A stretch of DNA of 64,000 bases, from assembly GCA_003024785.1 (NCBI GenBank), contig PUQB01000139.1, forward strand, positions 276,982 to 340,981, in the 5' to 3' direction. Source of the stretch: Selaginella tamariscina (lineage: Eukaryota > Streptophyta > Lycopodiopsida > Selaginellales > Selaginellaceae). The notes below the pieces were generated by a model, which saw only the letters and a list, made by a program, of their open reading frames with translations, ran no database searches and was not told where the DNA came from. Shown here in pieces: positions 46,433-56,868 of the stretch (position 1 is its first letter; each line of letters begins with the position of its first letter). A program made the position numbers and the translations under genes.

Positions 46433-47075
46433 TGTCAAGCCACGATCCAGGAACAATGAAGAGAGTAGGATTCTGAGAACAAGAAGGCTTGACTCAGGAG
46501 CCGGACAAGGAGTAGGATAGGAACTTGGAACTCAGGAACAGAACAAGGAGTAGGACAAGGAACAGGATTGGAACTGGAGCAGGATACAAGACAAAAAGCT
46601 GATAGGAACCGGAGCAAGATAGCAGAATAGGAACTGGGAACTCAGGAATCAGGAGTAGGACAGATTCAGGAGCGAGACAAGAACAGGATAGGATCAGGAT
46701 AGGATCCAGGAGCAAGACAGGAAGGCGCAGGACCGGATCCAGGAACAAGACAGGAACAAGACAAGAACAAGAATGATCGTAGAAAGACTGGTGTTGATAG
46801 TAACTGATTGTACAACAATTAGGTCGGAGCTTTTATGCTCACAACTCCAAGCTAATCTAGTCATGAGTCTAATCTAGTCATGAGCTAAGAATAGTGTCCC
46901 TTATCCTCTAGGCATATCCTGTAGCATATCCTATAGGCATATCCTATAGGAATATCCTATAGGTATATCCTGTAGGAATATCCTGCAGGCATATCCTGTA
47001 ACCCGTATCCTGTATCCAAATCCTGCATCCTGTATCCTGTATCCGGAATCCTGTATCCTGTATCGGGTTGTGACA
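46433..47075 (-). repeat. Gypsy element 1 LTR (3')
   Basis: 643 bp, TGTCAAGCCACGATCC to GGGTTGTGACA. One end is rich in CAGGAACAAGA-type words and the other in ATATCCTGTAGG-type words. GGAGCTTTTATGCTCACAAC lies between. Confidence 0.93.
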
Positions 47076-47086
47076 GCACCTCCTCC

Positions 47087-48447
47087 CTAAGGACGAGTTC
47101 CACGAGTCTTAGGACCTGGTTTAGCAGGATAATGCCGATGGAAGGCAGCAACTTTGGAAGAAGCATGGAGTAAGTTGGATGCAGGTTCCCAAGTGCGATC
47201 GGTAGGCAAATAACCTTTCCAATCCACCAAGTATTGAAGTTGGCGGCGATGAAGACGAGAATCAAGGATGGCTGCAACTTCGTACTCAGGTTCACCAGCA
47301 ATGACCACAGGAGGGGGAGGAGAAGAAGCACGACCAGGAAGAGAAGAAGGATGATACGGCTCCAACAAGGAGGTGTGAAACACAGGATGAAGTTTCACCG
47401 TGGATGGTAACTCGAGTCGGAAAGCTACAGGATTTACCTCCGCCACGATCCTGTAAGGGCCCAATCGTTGAAAATCCAACTTAGAAGAAGGCCTGTTGGT
47501 GCGAATGTGTCGACGAAGAAGCCACACGAGATCACCAATCTTGTATGCAGGTGCCGGCTGACGGTGAGCATCAGCATGATGCTTGTACCGTTCCTGTGCC
47601 TGCTGAAGTGAACCTGGAGATCATCCTGTACCTGCCGAAGATGCTGAAGACGATCCTGTACTGCAGGAGCGGAAGAAGGAGAAGCAGGAGGAGCAAAGTC
47701 AAAACGTGGATGGTGGCCTGTAAGAGCAAAGAAAGGTGTCTGGCCTGTAGATGCGTGAATGGAGTTGTTGTAGGCAAACTCCGCCATTGGAAGAAGGTCC
47801 AACCATTGTCCTGCTGGTAACTGATGAAGCAACGAAGATACTGTTCTAAGGTCTGAATTGTGCGTTCTGACTGCCCATCAGTTTGGGTGATATCCTGAAG
47901 AAAGATCCGCTTTAACCTGTAGACTCCGAAGAAGCTCTCGCCAAAACTTGGACATGAATTGTGGACCTCGATCGGAAACAATGCTCTCAGGAAGACCATG
48001 ATGTCGGAACACCTCGCGGATCACCAACTCAGCAGTTGTCTGACCGTGTGTCTTGTTACATGGTAGGAAATGAGCCTGTTTGGTGAAACGGTCAACCACC
48101 ACAAGAACTGCATCGAATCCACGAGAAGGAGGAAGATCTGTGAGGAAATCCATAGAAATGGATCTCCAAGGAGCAGAAGGAACAGGAAGAGGACGAAGAA
48201 GACCAGAGGGTGCATGACGAGGCATCTTCGACCTGTTGCAGGTGTCACAACTCCGTACAAACCTTTCCACAAAACCTCGCAACCCAGGCCACCAATAGTT
48301 GCGAGTCACCAACTCAACTGTCTTGGCCACACCAAAAATGTCCTGTAGCCGGGGTATCATGACAATCCTGTACCACACGAGTCCTGCAAACACCAACAGG
48401 AACGTACAGGAGACCTTCCCGGTACAGGAGTCCGTCCTGTATGGCAA
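47087..48447 (-). pseudogene. Gypsy element 1 integrase with chromodomain, frameshifted
   Basis: The minus strand holds an integrase zinc-finger piece (RFVRSCDTCNRSK), core blocks SISMDFLTDLPP, DRGPQFMSKFW and GYHP, and a C-terminal chromodomain (LQYLVDWKGYLPTDRTWEP) that ends at about 47087. The chromodomain directs plant chromoviruses to marked chromatin. Frames 48447-47878, 47832-47434 and 47527-47087 are three broken parts of one coding region. Element 2 has the same region in one longer frame. Confidence 0.88.
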
Positions 48448-48597
48448 ACAGTGTAGTCTGAACGGGAACTGGAGGAAGAGGAGCTTGCAATGTCAGGACT
48501 AATGTGTGAGAACACATTCCTTGCCAATCGTCTGTAGCCAACTGCGAACGGATGTCCTGTAGAAGTGTTGAATCTGCTGGAGCCTGATGAACCTGTA

Positions 48598-49130
48598 GTG
48601 CTGATGAACGGAAAGGAGGTGAATCCTGTCGAGGAGGAACCTTCGACACTAATACAGGATTGGAAGAACCCTGTACAGGAATCCGCGACCTTAGAGGAAT
48701 GGAGAAAGCCTGATGTGCTGAGGAACTGACATGAGGTGAATCTGCCGAGGAGAGTCTTCAACACTGATACATGATTGGAAGAACCCTGTACAGGAATCGA
48801 ACTTACAGGAGTGGAGAAAGCCTGCGGATGTGCTGAGGAACCAACAGGAGGTGGATCCTGTTGAGGAGGAACTTTCGACACTGATACAGGATTGGAAGAA
48901 CCCTGTACAGGAATCCGCAACTTACAGGAGTGGAGAAAGCCTGCGGATGTGCTGAGGAACCAACAGAGGTGGATCCTGTTGAGGAGGAACTTCGACACTG
49001 ATACAGGATTGGAAGAACTGTACAGAATCCGCAAACTTACAGAGTGGAGAGAGCCTGCGGATGTGCTGAGGAGCTGACATGAGGTGAATGTCGAGGAGGA
49101 GTCTTTCAACACTGATAAGAACATGCACAG
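48598..49130 (-). repeat. Five ~117-bp tandem repeats in the element 1 polyprotein linker
   Basis: Repeat starts lie at about 48630, 48749, 48863, 48981 and 49094 (GAGGAGGAACCTTCGACACT and variants). Each holds TACAGGATTGGAAGAACCC and GAGAAAGCCTG. They code for a Ser/Pro/Gln-rich linker between protease and RT in element 2, which has only two or three copies. Confidence 0.9.
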
Positions 49131-49157
49131 TTCCTGTAGCTTGTACTGCCTTAGACA

Positions 49158-49640
49158 TCAAGGATGTATCCTGCACGCAGGAAGGTACAGGATTGATCTT
49201 GGCTGCTGGAAAGGAAAACGTGAGTGTCCTAGACTTCCAGTCGATCTGCGGATTTGCAACAACGAACCATGGCATGCCAAAAATGATGGGAGTTGACCGA
49301 GTCCTTGATCAAGTTGAAGGAAATCGAACAGTTGAATGCGCCATGACTGCAAGAGAGAGGTGTGGTAGCATGGGTAACTGCGCCAGAAGCAATCAAACGA
49401 CCATCGACCTCTACAGGAACTGTACGCTTCAACTTCACCAGAATGCCATGCTGAGCTGCAAAGTGTCATCCATGAAGCATGCATTTGCACCTGTGTCTAA
49501 CAGGGCAAACTCCTTGAGCTCTCGGTTATTGAGGCGAATGTGTATAGGAAACTTGAGTGATGGAATGGTATGAGCAACACCAATGGAGCCTGCACCTACG
49601 TCCACTTCGCGGCTCTAGACGGAGTGGACATTGAACTTCG
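49158..49640 (-). pseudogene. Gypsy element 1 protease region, frameshifted
   Basis: Corresponds to the retropepsin region of element 2 (59300-59603), which is open and carries LLDTGANACFMDDTF. Here the same blocks are spread over several frames, for example VKLKRTVPVEVDGRLIASGA near 49390-49440. Confidence 0.8.
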
Positions 49641-49699
49641 GTTTCACTTCGCACGTCTGAACTTCTTGGCTTTAGCAGGACATTCCGAACCTAGTGTCC

Positions 49700-50559
49700 T
49701 ACTTCACACATATACAGCATAAGTTCTCACTACGACGGCGTTGCTTTTTTCGCAGCTGAAAGTGGACGCTTGTATTTCTCAACCTCCATAGGGACTACTC
49801 CAAAGGTGTCATAGGAAATGTGCTACAGCTGCAGGATTGACTTGCAGGAACTGTTGACGAGATTTTCTTAATGACGTTCGAACAACGGTTGTCACAAAGC
49901 GAACGCCTATTGGATGATCTCTGCTAAGGTTTGGGCATCCGGTAACGTAAGGAGAAGGTCCTTCACATCATCCCTCAGCCCAAAAGGAAGTGTTGATCAA
50001 TGCAGTCTCGTCCCCATGGAATGTTCGTGCAAAGTTGTTGAAATTCGGATGTTAAATAGAAACTGGTCGGGATCCTTGTGTGAGCTTGCGTAACTTCGTG
50101 CATGCGGAATGGTACTTATCGGGATCTCCAAAGCAGGCTTCAAAGGCAGAGACAAATCCTTCAAAATCTTCCATCAATGGGTCGTCACGTTCCAACAAAG
50201 GGGCAACCAAGCCCGTGGAGATCCAACTAGCAAGGATGCCAAAAGGCAACCTTTTGTGCATCAGTCGAGTAGCGCGTGGTTGTAACGGATCAAGAGCCGG
50301 ATCTGATTCAGGAAACCTTGAAAATTGGTGTGATTGTCACTGAACTTTTAGCATGCTGATCTTCGGCTCCGAAGAAAAGTTCGATGGAGAGGAAACCACC
50401 GATGCTTGAGAGAGGCATGCGCAGCAGCCTTGGAGGATGCATCAGCAGCTGCATGCGTGCATTGGTGGAACCTTGCAGATCTGTGACCACTTGGCGCAAA
50501 GTGGCCAGCTCGTGAAGTAACATTTGGTGCTTGCGTTGAAAGTGCTCAAAATTGGCCAT
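49700..50559 (-). pseudogene. Gypsy element 1 gag, frameshifted
   Basis: Starts near 50559 with MANFEHFQRKHQMLLHELAT. The capsid-like part shows LLERDDPLMEDFEGFVSAFE (about 50140-50200). The zinc-knuckle region near 49690-49720 is too damaged to read. It matches element 2 gag (60587-59690) along its length. Confidence 0.85.
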
Positions 50560-50654
50560 GATCTATGAAGAGAAAAAAAGGAGAAAAATGAAGGAAAAGA
50601 ATCAAGAAAAAGGTAGCTGGAAAACGGAGAACTATGAAGCAGTTACTATCAAAC

Positions 50655-51303
50655 TGTCAAGCCACGATCCAGGAATAATGAAGAGAGTAGGATTCTGAGA
50701 ACAAGAAGGCTTGATCAGGAGCCGGACAAGGAGTAGGATAGGAACTTGGAACTCAGGAACAGAACAAGGAGTAGGACAAGGAACAGGATTGGAACTGGAG
50801 CAGGATAGCAAGACAAAAAGCTGGATAGGAACGGAGCAGGATAGCAGAATAGGAACTGGGAACTCAGGAATCAGGAGTAGGACAGGATTCAGGAGCGAGA
50901 CAAGAACAGGATAGGATCAGGATAGGTCCGGGAGCAAGACAGGAAGGCGCAGGACCGGATCCAGGAACAAGACAGGAACAAGACAAGAACAAGAATGATC
51001 GTAGAAAGACTGGTGTTGATAGTAACTGATTGTACAACAATTAGGTCGGAGCTTTTATGCTCACAACTCCAAGCTAATCTAGTCATGAGTCTAATCTAGT
51101 CATGAGCTAAGAATAGTGTCCCTTATCCTCTAGGCATATCCTGTAGCATATCCTATAGGCATATCCTATAGAAATTCCTATAGGTATATCCTGTAGGAAT
51201 ATCCTGTAGGCATATCCTGTAACCCGTATCCTGTATCGAAATCCTGCATCCTGCATCCTATATCCTGTATCCAGAATCCTGTAACTTGTATCGGGTTGTG
51301 ACA
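50655..51303 (-). repeat. Gypsy element 1 LTR (5')
   Basis: 649 bp, nearly identical to 46433-47075 with a few small indels. Confidence 0.93.
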
Positions 51304-51400
51304 CATCTCCTTTGTGGGGTTAGGGCATGAGCATGTCTAGGACTGGGATAGGATCCTAAAGTCTTCTTGGGATATCCTTTAGGGTTTGAGGGATGGTCAT

Positions 51401-52041
51401 TCTACACGACCCGATGCAAAATACAGGATTTCGGATATAGGACATGGTTGCAGGACTTTCCTACAGGATTCCGGATACAGGATATGGGTTGCAGGACTTT
51501 CCTACAGGATATTCCTACAGGATTCCGGACATAGGATTCGGTTACAGGATATTCCTACAGGATATGCCACAGGATATGCTTAGAGAATAAGGGACATGTG
51601 GACTCATCTTAGCCTCTGCATGCATGCAATCACTTTTGCATGCATGCAACCACTTTAGCACTCATGCCTAGATTAGCTCTTGGAGTTGTGAGCATAAAAG
51701 CTCCGACCTAATTGTTGTACAATTAGTTACTATCAACACCAGTCTTACTACGATCAATCTCGTCTTGTCTTGTTTCCTGTCCTGTTCCTGTCTCGCTCCT
51801 GTTTCCTGTCCTGTTCTTGGATCCTGTCCTGCTCCAGGATCCCGTCCTGTTCCTGTCTTGTTCCTGGATTTTGTCCTGTGCTTTCCTGTCTTGCTCCCGG
51901 ATCCTATATGATCCTGTCTTGCTCCTAGATCCGTCCTGTTCCTATTTCTAGTTCATGTCTGCTCTCGGTTCTGTTCTTGAGTCAAGCCTTCCTGTCCTTG
52001 GAATCCTGTTCTCTTCCTGGTTCCTGGATCGTGGCTTGATA
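51401..52041 (+). repeat. Solo LTR of the same gypsy family, opposite orientation
   Basis: The sequence runs from ACACGACCCGATGCA to GGATCGTGGCTTGATA, which is the reverse orientation of the element LTRs. It includes GTTGTGAGCATAAAAGCTCC. No internal region is attached. It is diverged from the element 1 and 2 LTRs and has an extra TGCATGCATGCA pair near 51617-51650. It is bracketed by a ~65-bp direct repeat (51338-51400 and 52046-52107). Confidence 0.85.
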
Positions 52042-52268
52042 GTCTACTGGGATAGGATCCTAAAGTCTTCTTGGGATATCCTTTAGGGTTTGGGGATGGT
52101 CATTCTAGGGAACTTAGGGTAGGACTCTAAGTCTTCTGTTTAACTAGGCATCTGAGTTAAACTTTTGGGGTCATCTTGGAAGACTTAGCGTTGCTCACAT
52201 CGAGAATTGATGTCGAAAGGCCACTTGGCGGCCATGTGTTAGCCCTCCGGGTTAAAACTCTAACATAG

Positions 52269-53586
52269 ATGAAACACATCCATAATACAACTTAGTCATA
52301 ATGTTGTGAGATTTCATATGCTGAAGAGACTGATAATTCATGTGACCAAGCCTTTTGTGCCATAGCTTGGCATGATTATCAGCTTAGTGGTCTAAAGGGC
52401 ATGAACTAGATTAGCAATAGTAAATCACAAGTCCTCTATGTGTTGCCCACAAACAATTATGTACTAGTGATAGAAAAGTCACTAGAGTCGACTAAGGAAA
52501 CTCCCTTTGCATCAAAGATGACCAACACTTTGATCACATATATTGGTGTGATACATTAAGTTCCATCACAAGGTGGAAATGTGCATGGCACCATCAAATG
52601 CCATCATCCTCCATGAACAAGTGAAAGACGGAATTGACCAACACCCTCCAGTGTATAGTGGCATTGTCACTGAGTGAACACCACGTTTACTATTTTTGGC
52701 TGGTAAGATTCTTCTTATTGCCCATAACATTAGTACAACCAGAGTCTATAAGTCACCTACTCGGTGCCACATCTACCTTCACATTGTAGAGCTCCTCGTT
52801 AGCGCCATTCACCATGCAACTTCGTCGCTCTCAAACAATTTGGCTTTTGTAGCAGTAGTTGGTGCTTAATAGGCTTTGAAGCAATGCAATCTCGAGCCCA
52901 ATGTCTCATCTTGAGACAGCAAGCACTAATTCTTGGCAAGCCTAGGCTTGGTACATCTAGATGCCTCATAGCCTTGCCTTTCTAGGCATTTGTTGTTGCA
53001 TGCAGATTTGTCACCTTGGCATCACTAGTAGCCTTCAAAGCATATATTGCATGTGGCATTTCCACTCGCTTGCTTTGCATAGCTTCAATGTTGCAAAGAC
53101 TCCTCATAACTCCGCCCAAGACATCCCATAATAGACTTTCAAATGCATTCTTTGCAAAGATCTGTAGAGTTGTAGCCTATTCTACTCATCAATGAAGGTG
53201 TGTGTAGTTCCAACAACCGCAAGTTGCATGAAGAAGCATTGGAGCTTGGTTGTGTGCCATATTGTTTAGCTTCAAAGAGTCCATCTGAGAATGGATGTTG
53301 AAAATGTCCATCTCACTTTTAGCACCATACATGTTACAAGCCATTCCAAAGTGTTGCAATTGTAAACTTAAGAATGGATGGAGCAACAAGAGGACATTGG
53401 ATAACAACCACATAGCAATGCTCCTCCTTGCCTTGGAATCTCTAAAGGTCCAATCACGAACATCAGCAACACTAGCAATTGGGGAAGGCAATAGCTCGTC
53501 CCATCTACAAAAAGGTAGGATTTAAGATGCATCTTGAATCCTTCAAATTTTTCCTTATCGAACTCAAATGGATGACTTTTTTCCAT
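52269..53586 (-). pseudogene. Copia gag, protease and GAG-pre-integrase start, broken
   Basis: The minus strand begins MEKSHPFEFDKEKFEGFKMH at 53586, 22 bases inside the LTR. A degraded zinc-knuckle piece (HWARDC) lies near 52890. GAG-pre-integrase LAKLWHKRLGHMNYQSLQHM lies near 52300-52370. The protease is too decayed to show its DSG. The sequence then stops at the CATAG junction. Confidence 0.75.
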
Positions 53587-53608
53587 GGCGCTACTTAAGC
53601 TTTAATCA

Positions 53609-53696
53609 TGACACAAAACGAGATCAAATTAGCAACCACAAAAATCAAAGCCTTGATTGTCATGACCTAACTAGTGAATGGCAAGGTTTGCCCCCA
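53609..53696 (-). repeat. Short copia LTR, 5' copy
   Basis: 88 bp beginning TGACACAAAACGAGAT and ending GTTTGCCCCCA. It shares GCCTTGATTG and TAACTAGTGA.TGGCAAGGT with 42454-42550. Just inside it (minus strand) is TGATTAAAGCTTAAG, which could be a worn primer-binding site. Confidence 0.6.
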
Positions 53697-55147
53697 ATAT
53701 ATTTAACATACGCACTCAATGCAACATATTTTTAGTATCTTATGTTTTATTTAAACAAGAAAGCTATATCATTTAATATTAAATGTAAATTATCATGTGT
53801 GTAAGATGCCATCTTAACTTAAAGTTTAAAATATCTAGTAAATTACATTGTCATAGTAGGTTACAATAGCTTCCCAAAAGGCAAAATACCAATTCTTAAA
53901 ATGTAGACAAATCTTTTGTGCATGTACACTCATAATAGAGATGGTGGGTATGATACGCATAGGCTATTAGCAATAAATGTAGAAATAGTAAGTAGCCTTG
54001 ACAGTCTATAAAAGTAAGCAAAAGTAAGAAAGTCTCAATAAGTTTAATTTAGCTTAAATAGATCAAATAACAACCTATGCAAAGATTGTAGAGCTTTTGG
54101 GGCAAATTAAAAGAATTGCTAATTTCTATAGATCCCACACCAGTGTACACAAGGGAGGATTATGCAACATGAGATAGCCTCAAGAGAAGAAAGCAATTGT
54201 TGGAGCACACAAGTAATCATTACATAAATTCAGATTTAACACATATGAAATATATTTTTGTATGTAAGAATACACCTAAACCATTAATTACCAAGCGCAT
54301 GGAATGTAATGGAGTAGACCAGTAGATGCACTTGATATGAAGCAACCATTGAATAATCCACATTGAACCCTAGCTCACCACAAGCAAGACGGCAATTGTG
54401 GATAGGAGCTCGTCGCTACGAAAGTGTAGAGATTTTGTTGTAATTAAGCATGGAGAGTAACATGCCACCAATCCAAACGACACACGAAGATTCAGACATA
54501 TGCCTGGCCAAACCAACATCATGAATCAGAGGAGTGTACCACAAATCTATGCACCAGGATAGAGAGTGCCATGACCTCCACATGCATTCATAGGCACAGA
54601 CTAGTTCAAGGATCCATACTACCACAAAATTACTAGACACGTCCTGGAGGTGAGAATACATGGACAAGGAATGAACCATACCAACACTAGCAAGCACCAT
54701 GGCACATGGACCCTCATTGGAGCTGGAACAAGGAACATGTGAAGAGACCATGGAAACACGAGGGCAATGGCTACAAGGACAGCTATAATCACTCATTTAG
54801 TCAATGGTGGGCAAGACCCGATGAACAACACAATTACCAACAAAGATACCGCACTATCATGAGGAGCCATATAGAAGGATCATGTTTGACCACAAAATCA
54901 AATGCAAACCAACCCAGGGGTACAAACAACCAGTGATTAAATCATAATCGAAAAATGCTATGGAAATGTTTAATTACTAATCTAATTACTAATTTAATTT
55001 AATTACTAATCAATAGCATTTTTTTACTACGGCATATATCACTGCAAACAACCACCACACACAAAAAAAACGGATCAACACTAGATAGACAACCCACCTC
55101 AAACAACTAGACAAGGGGAGAGTAAAGAACATGAAGCCAACCTTGGT
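53697..55147. other. Unassigned region, no gene supported
   Basis: Moderately AT-rich. A 126-residue minus-strand frame (54796-54416) overlaps a plus-strand frame (54706-54936), and neither resembles a family I know. Cysteine and serine bias in the minus frame suggests it is the complement of A/C-rich sequence. It continues after the gypsy insertion at 61199. Confidence 0.5.
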
Positions 55148-55607
55148 TGTCAAGCCACGATCCGGAACCAGAAGCAAGTAGGATTCAGAAGAAGGCTTGA
55201 CTCAGAGAGCAGGACAGGAACTAGGAACAAGACAGACGGATCAGCAGACAGGATCGGGAGCAAGAAGGAGCAGGAGGCAAAGAGTAAGACAAGAACAAGG
55301 AACAAGAATAATCGTAGAATGACTGGTGTTGATTGTAACTGATTGTACAACAATTAGGTCGGAGCTTTTATGCTCACAACTCCAAGCTAATCTGGTCATG
55401 AGCCTAATCTAGTCACTAGCCAAAATTGGTCATCCTTATCCTATAGGAATATCCTGTAGGAATATCCTGCGGAATATGTGAGAATATCCTGCGGAATATC
55501 CTGTGGCATATCCTGTGGGAATATCCTGCGGGCCGAAATCCTGTATCGCATATCCTGTAGGCTGAATCCTGTATGTCGTATCCTGTATCCTGTATCGGGT
55601 CGTGACA
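55148..55607 (-). repeat. Gypsy element 2 LTR (3')
   Basis: 460 bp, shorter than its partner, mainly by losses in the CAGGAAC-rich part. Ends TCGGGTCGTGACA. Confidence 0.92.
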
Positions 55608-55618
55608 GCACCTCCTCC

Positions 55619-56868
55619 CTAAGGACGAGTTCCACGAGTCTTGGGACCTGGTTTAGCAGGATAACGCCGATGGAAAGCAGCAACTTTGGAAGAAGCATGG
55701 AGTAAGTTGGATGCAGGTTCCCAAGTGCGATCGGTAGGCAAATAACCTTTCCAATCCACCAAGTATTGAAGTTGACGACGATGAAGACGAGAATCAAGGA
55801 TGGCTGCAACTTCGTACTCAGGTTCACCAGCAATGACCACAGGAGGGGGAGGAGAAGAAGCACGACCAGGAAGAGAAGAAGGATGATACGGCTCCAACAA
55901 GGAGGTGTGAAACACAGGATGAAGTTTCACCGTAGGTGGTAACTCGAGTCGGAAAGCTACAGGATTTACCTCCGCCACGATCATGTAAGGGCCCAATCGT
56001 TGAAAATCCAACTTAGAAGAAGGCCTGTTGGTGCGAATGTGTCGACGAAGAAGCCACACGAGATCACCAATCTTGTATGCAGGTGCTGGTTGACGGTGAG
56101 CATCAGCATGATGCTTGTACCGTTCCTGTGCCTGCTGAAGGTGAACCTGGAGATCATCCTGTACCTGCCGAAGATGCTGAAGACGATCCTGTACTGCAGG
56201 AGCGGAAGAAGGAGAAGCAGGAAGAGCAAAGTCAAAACGTGGATGGTGACCTGTAAGAGCAAAGAAAGGTGTCTGGCCTGTAGATGCGTGAATGGAGTTG
56301 TTGTAGGCAAACTCCGCCATAGGAAGAAGGTCCAACCAATTATCCTGTTGGTAACTGATGAAGCAACGAAGATATTGCTCCAAGGTCTGGATTGTGCGTT
56401 CTGACTGTCCATCAGTTTGCGGGTGATATCCTGAAGAAAGATCCGCTTTAACCTGTAGACTCCGAAGAAGCTCTCGCCAAAACTTGGACATGAATTGTGG
56501 ACCTCGATCGGAAACAATGCTCTCAGGAAGACCATGATGTCGGAACACCTCACGGATCACCAATTCGGCAGTTGTCTGACCTGTAGCTGTCTTGTTGCAG
56601 GGTAGGAAATGAGCCTGCTTGGTGAAACGGTCAACCACCACAAGAACTGCATCGAATCCACGAGAAGGAGGAAGATCTGTGAGGAAATCCATAGAAATGG
56701 ATCTCCAAGGAGTAGAAGGAACAGGAAGAGGACGAAGAAGACCAGAAGGTGCATGACGAGGCATCTTCGACCTGTTGCAGGTGTCACAACTCCGTACAAA
56801 CCTTTCCACAAAACCCGCAACCCAGGCCACCAATAGTTGCGAGTCACCAACTCAACTGTCTTGGCCAC
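55619..56868 (-). pseudogene. Gypsy element 2 integrase with chromodomain
   Basis: A 404-residue frame (56833-55619) covers most of the integrase and ends in a chromodomain. Zinc-binding CDTC is near the start. The catalytic triad region is visible as DFLTDLPP, SDRGPQF and ERTIQTLEQY. The chromodomain block is LQYLVDWKGYLPTDRTWEP. The upstream zinc-finger histidines are separated by a frame change near 56835. This is the best preserved protein of either gypsy element. Confidence 0.9.

Larger units (their letters stand above)
46433..51303 (-). mobile_element. Ty3/gypsy chromovirus element 1, internally deleted
   Basis: Bounded by LTRs 46433-47075 and 50655-51303 with TGTCA...TGACA ends and a perfect 5-bp target-site duplication CATCT (46428-46432 and 51304-51308). 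Minus-strand order: gag, protease, a linker of tandem repeats, integrase with chromodomain. The whole RT-RNase H region present in element 2 is missing here. The two LTRs are nearly identical, so insertion was recent. Confidence 0.92.
45024..52263. mobile_element. Unidentified ~1.7-kb insertion into copia, itself host to a gypsy element and a solo LTR
   Basis: The copia coding sequence stops at CATAG (52264-52268) and resumes after CATAG (45019-45023), as expected for a 5-bp target-site duplication. Once the gypsy element and solo LTR are removed, about 1.6-1.7 kb of own sequence remains (45024-46432, 51309-51400 and 52042-52263). It contains repeated CTAGGGTT and AGGGTTTA words and no recognised protein. 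No terminal repeats were seen. Its class is unknown; a non-autonomous element is the simplest reading. Confidence 0.55.
42454..53696 (-). mobile_element. Ty1/copia retrotransposon, degenerate, with nested insertions
   Basis: On the minus strand the order is LTR-like end (53609-53696), gag (from 53586), protease region, GAG-pre-integrase, integrase, reverse transcriptase, RNase H, a polypurine tract (AGTTTGAGGGGGAGCC, comp. of 42551-42566) and the second LTR-like end (42454-42550). The order protease-integrase-RT is diagnostic of copia. All frames are broken. The coding region is split between 45019 and 52268 by a later insertion. No convincing target-site duplication was found (flanks TATTT and ATATA). 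Confidence 0.8.

Noticed and set aside
42454..53696. A 5-bp target-site duplication for the copia element
   Set aside because: Immediate flanks are TATTT and ATATA, which do not match. The borders or flanks have probably drifted.
54416..54796. 126-residue minus-strand frame as a gene
   Set aside because: No family match, overlapped by a competing plus-strand frame, and composition explained by the A/C-rich opposite strand.
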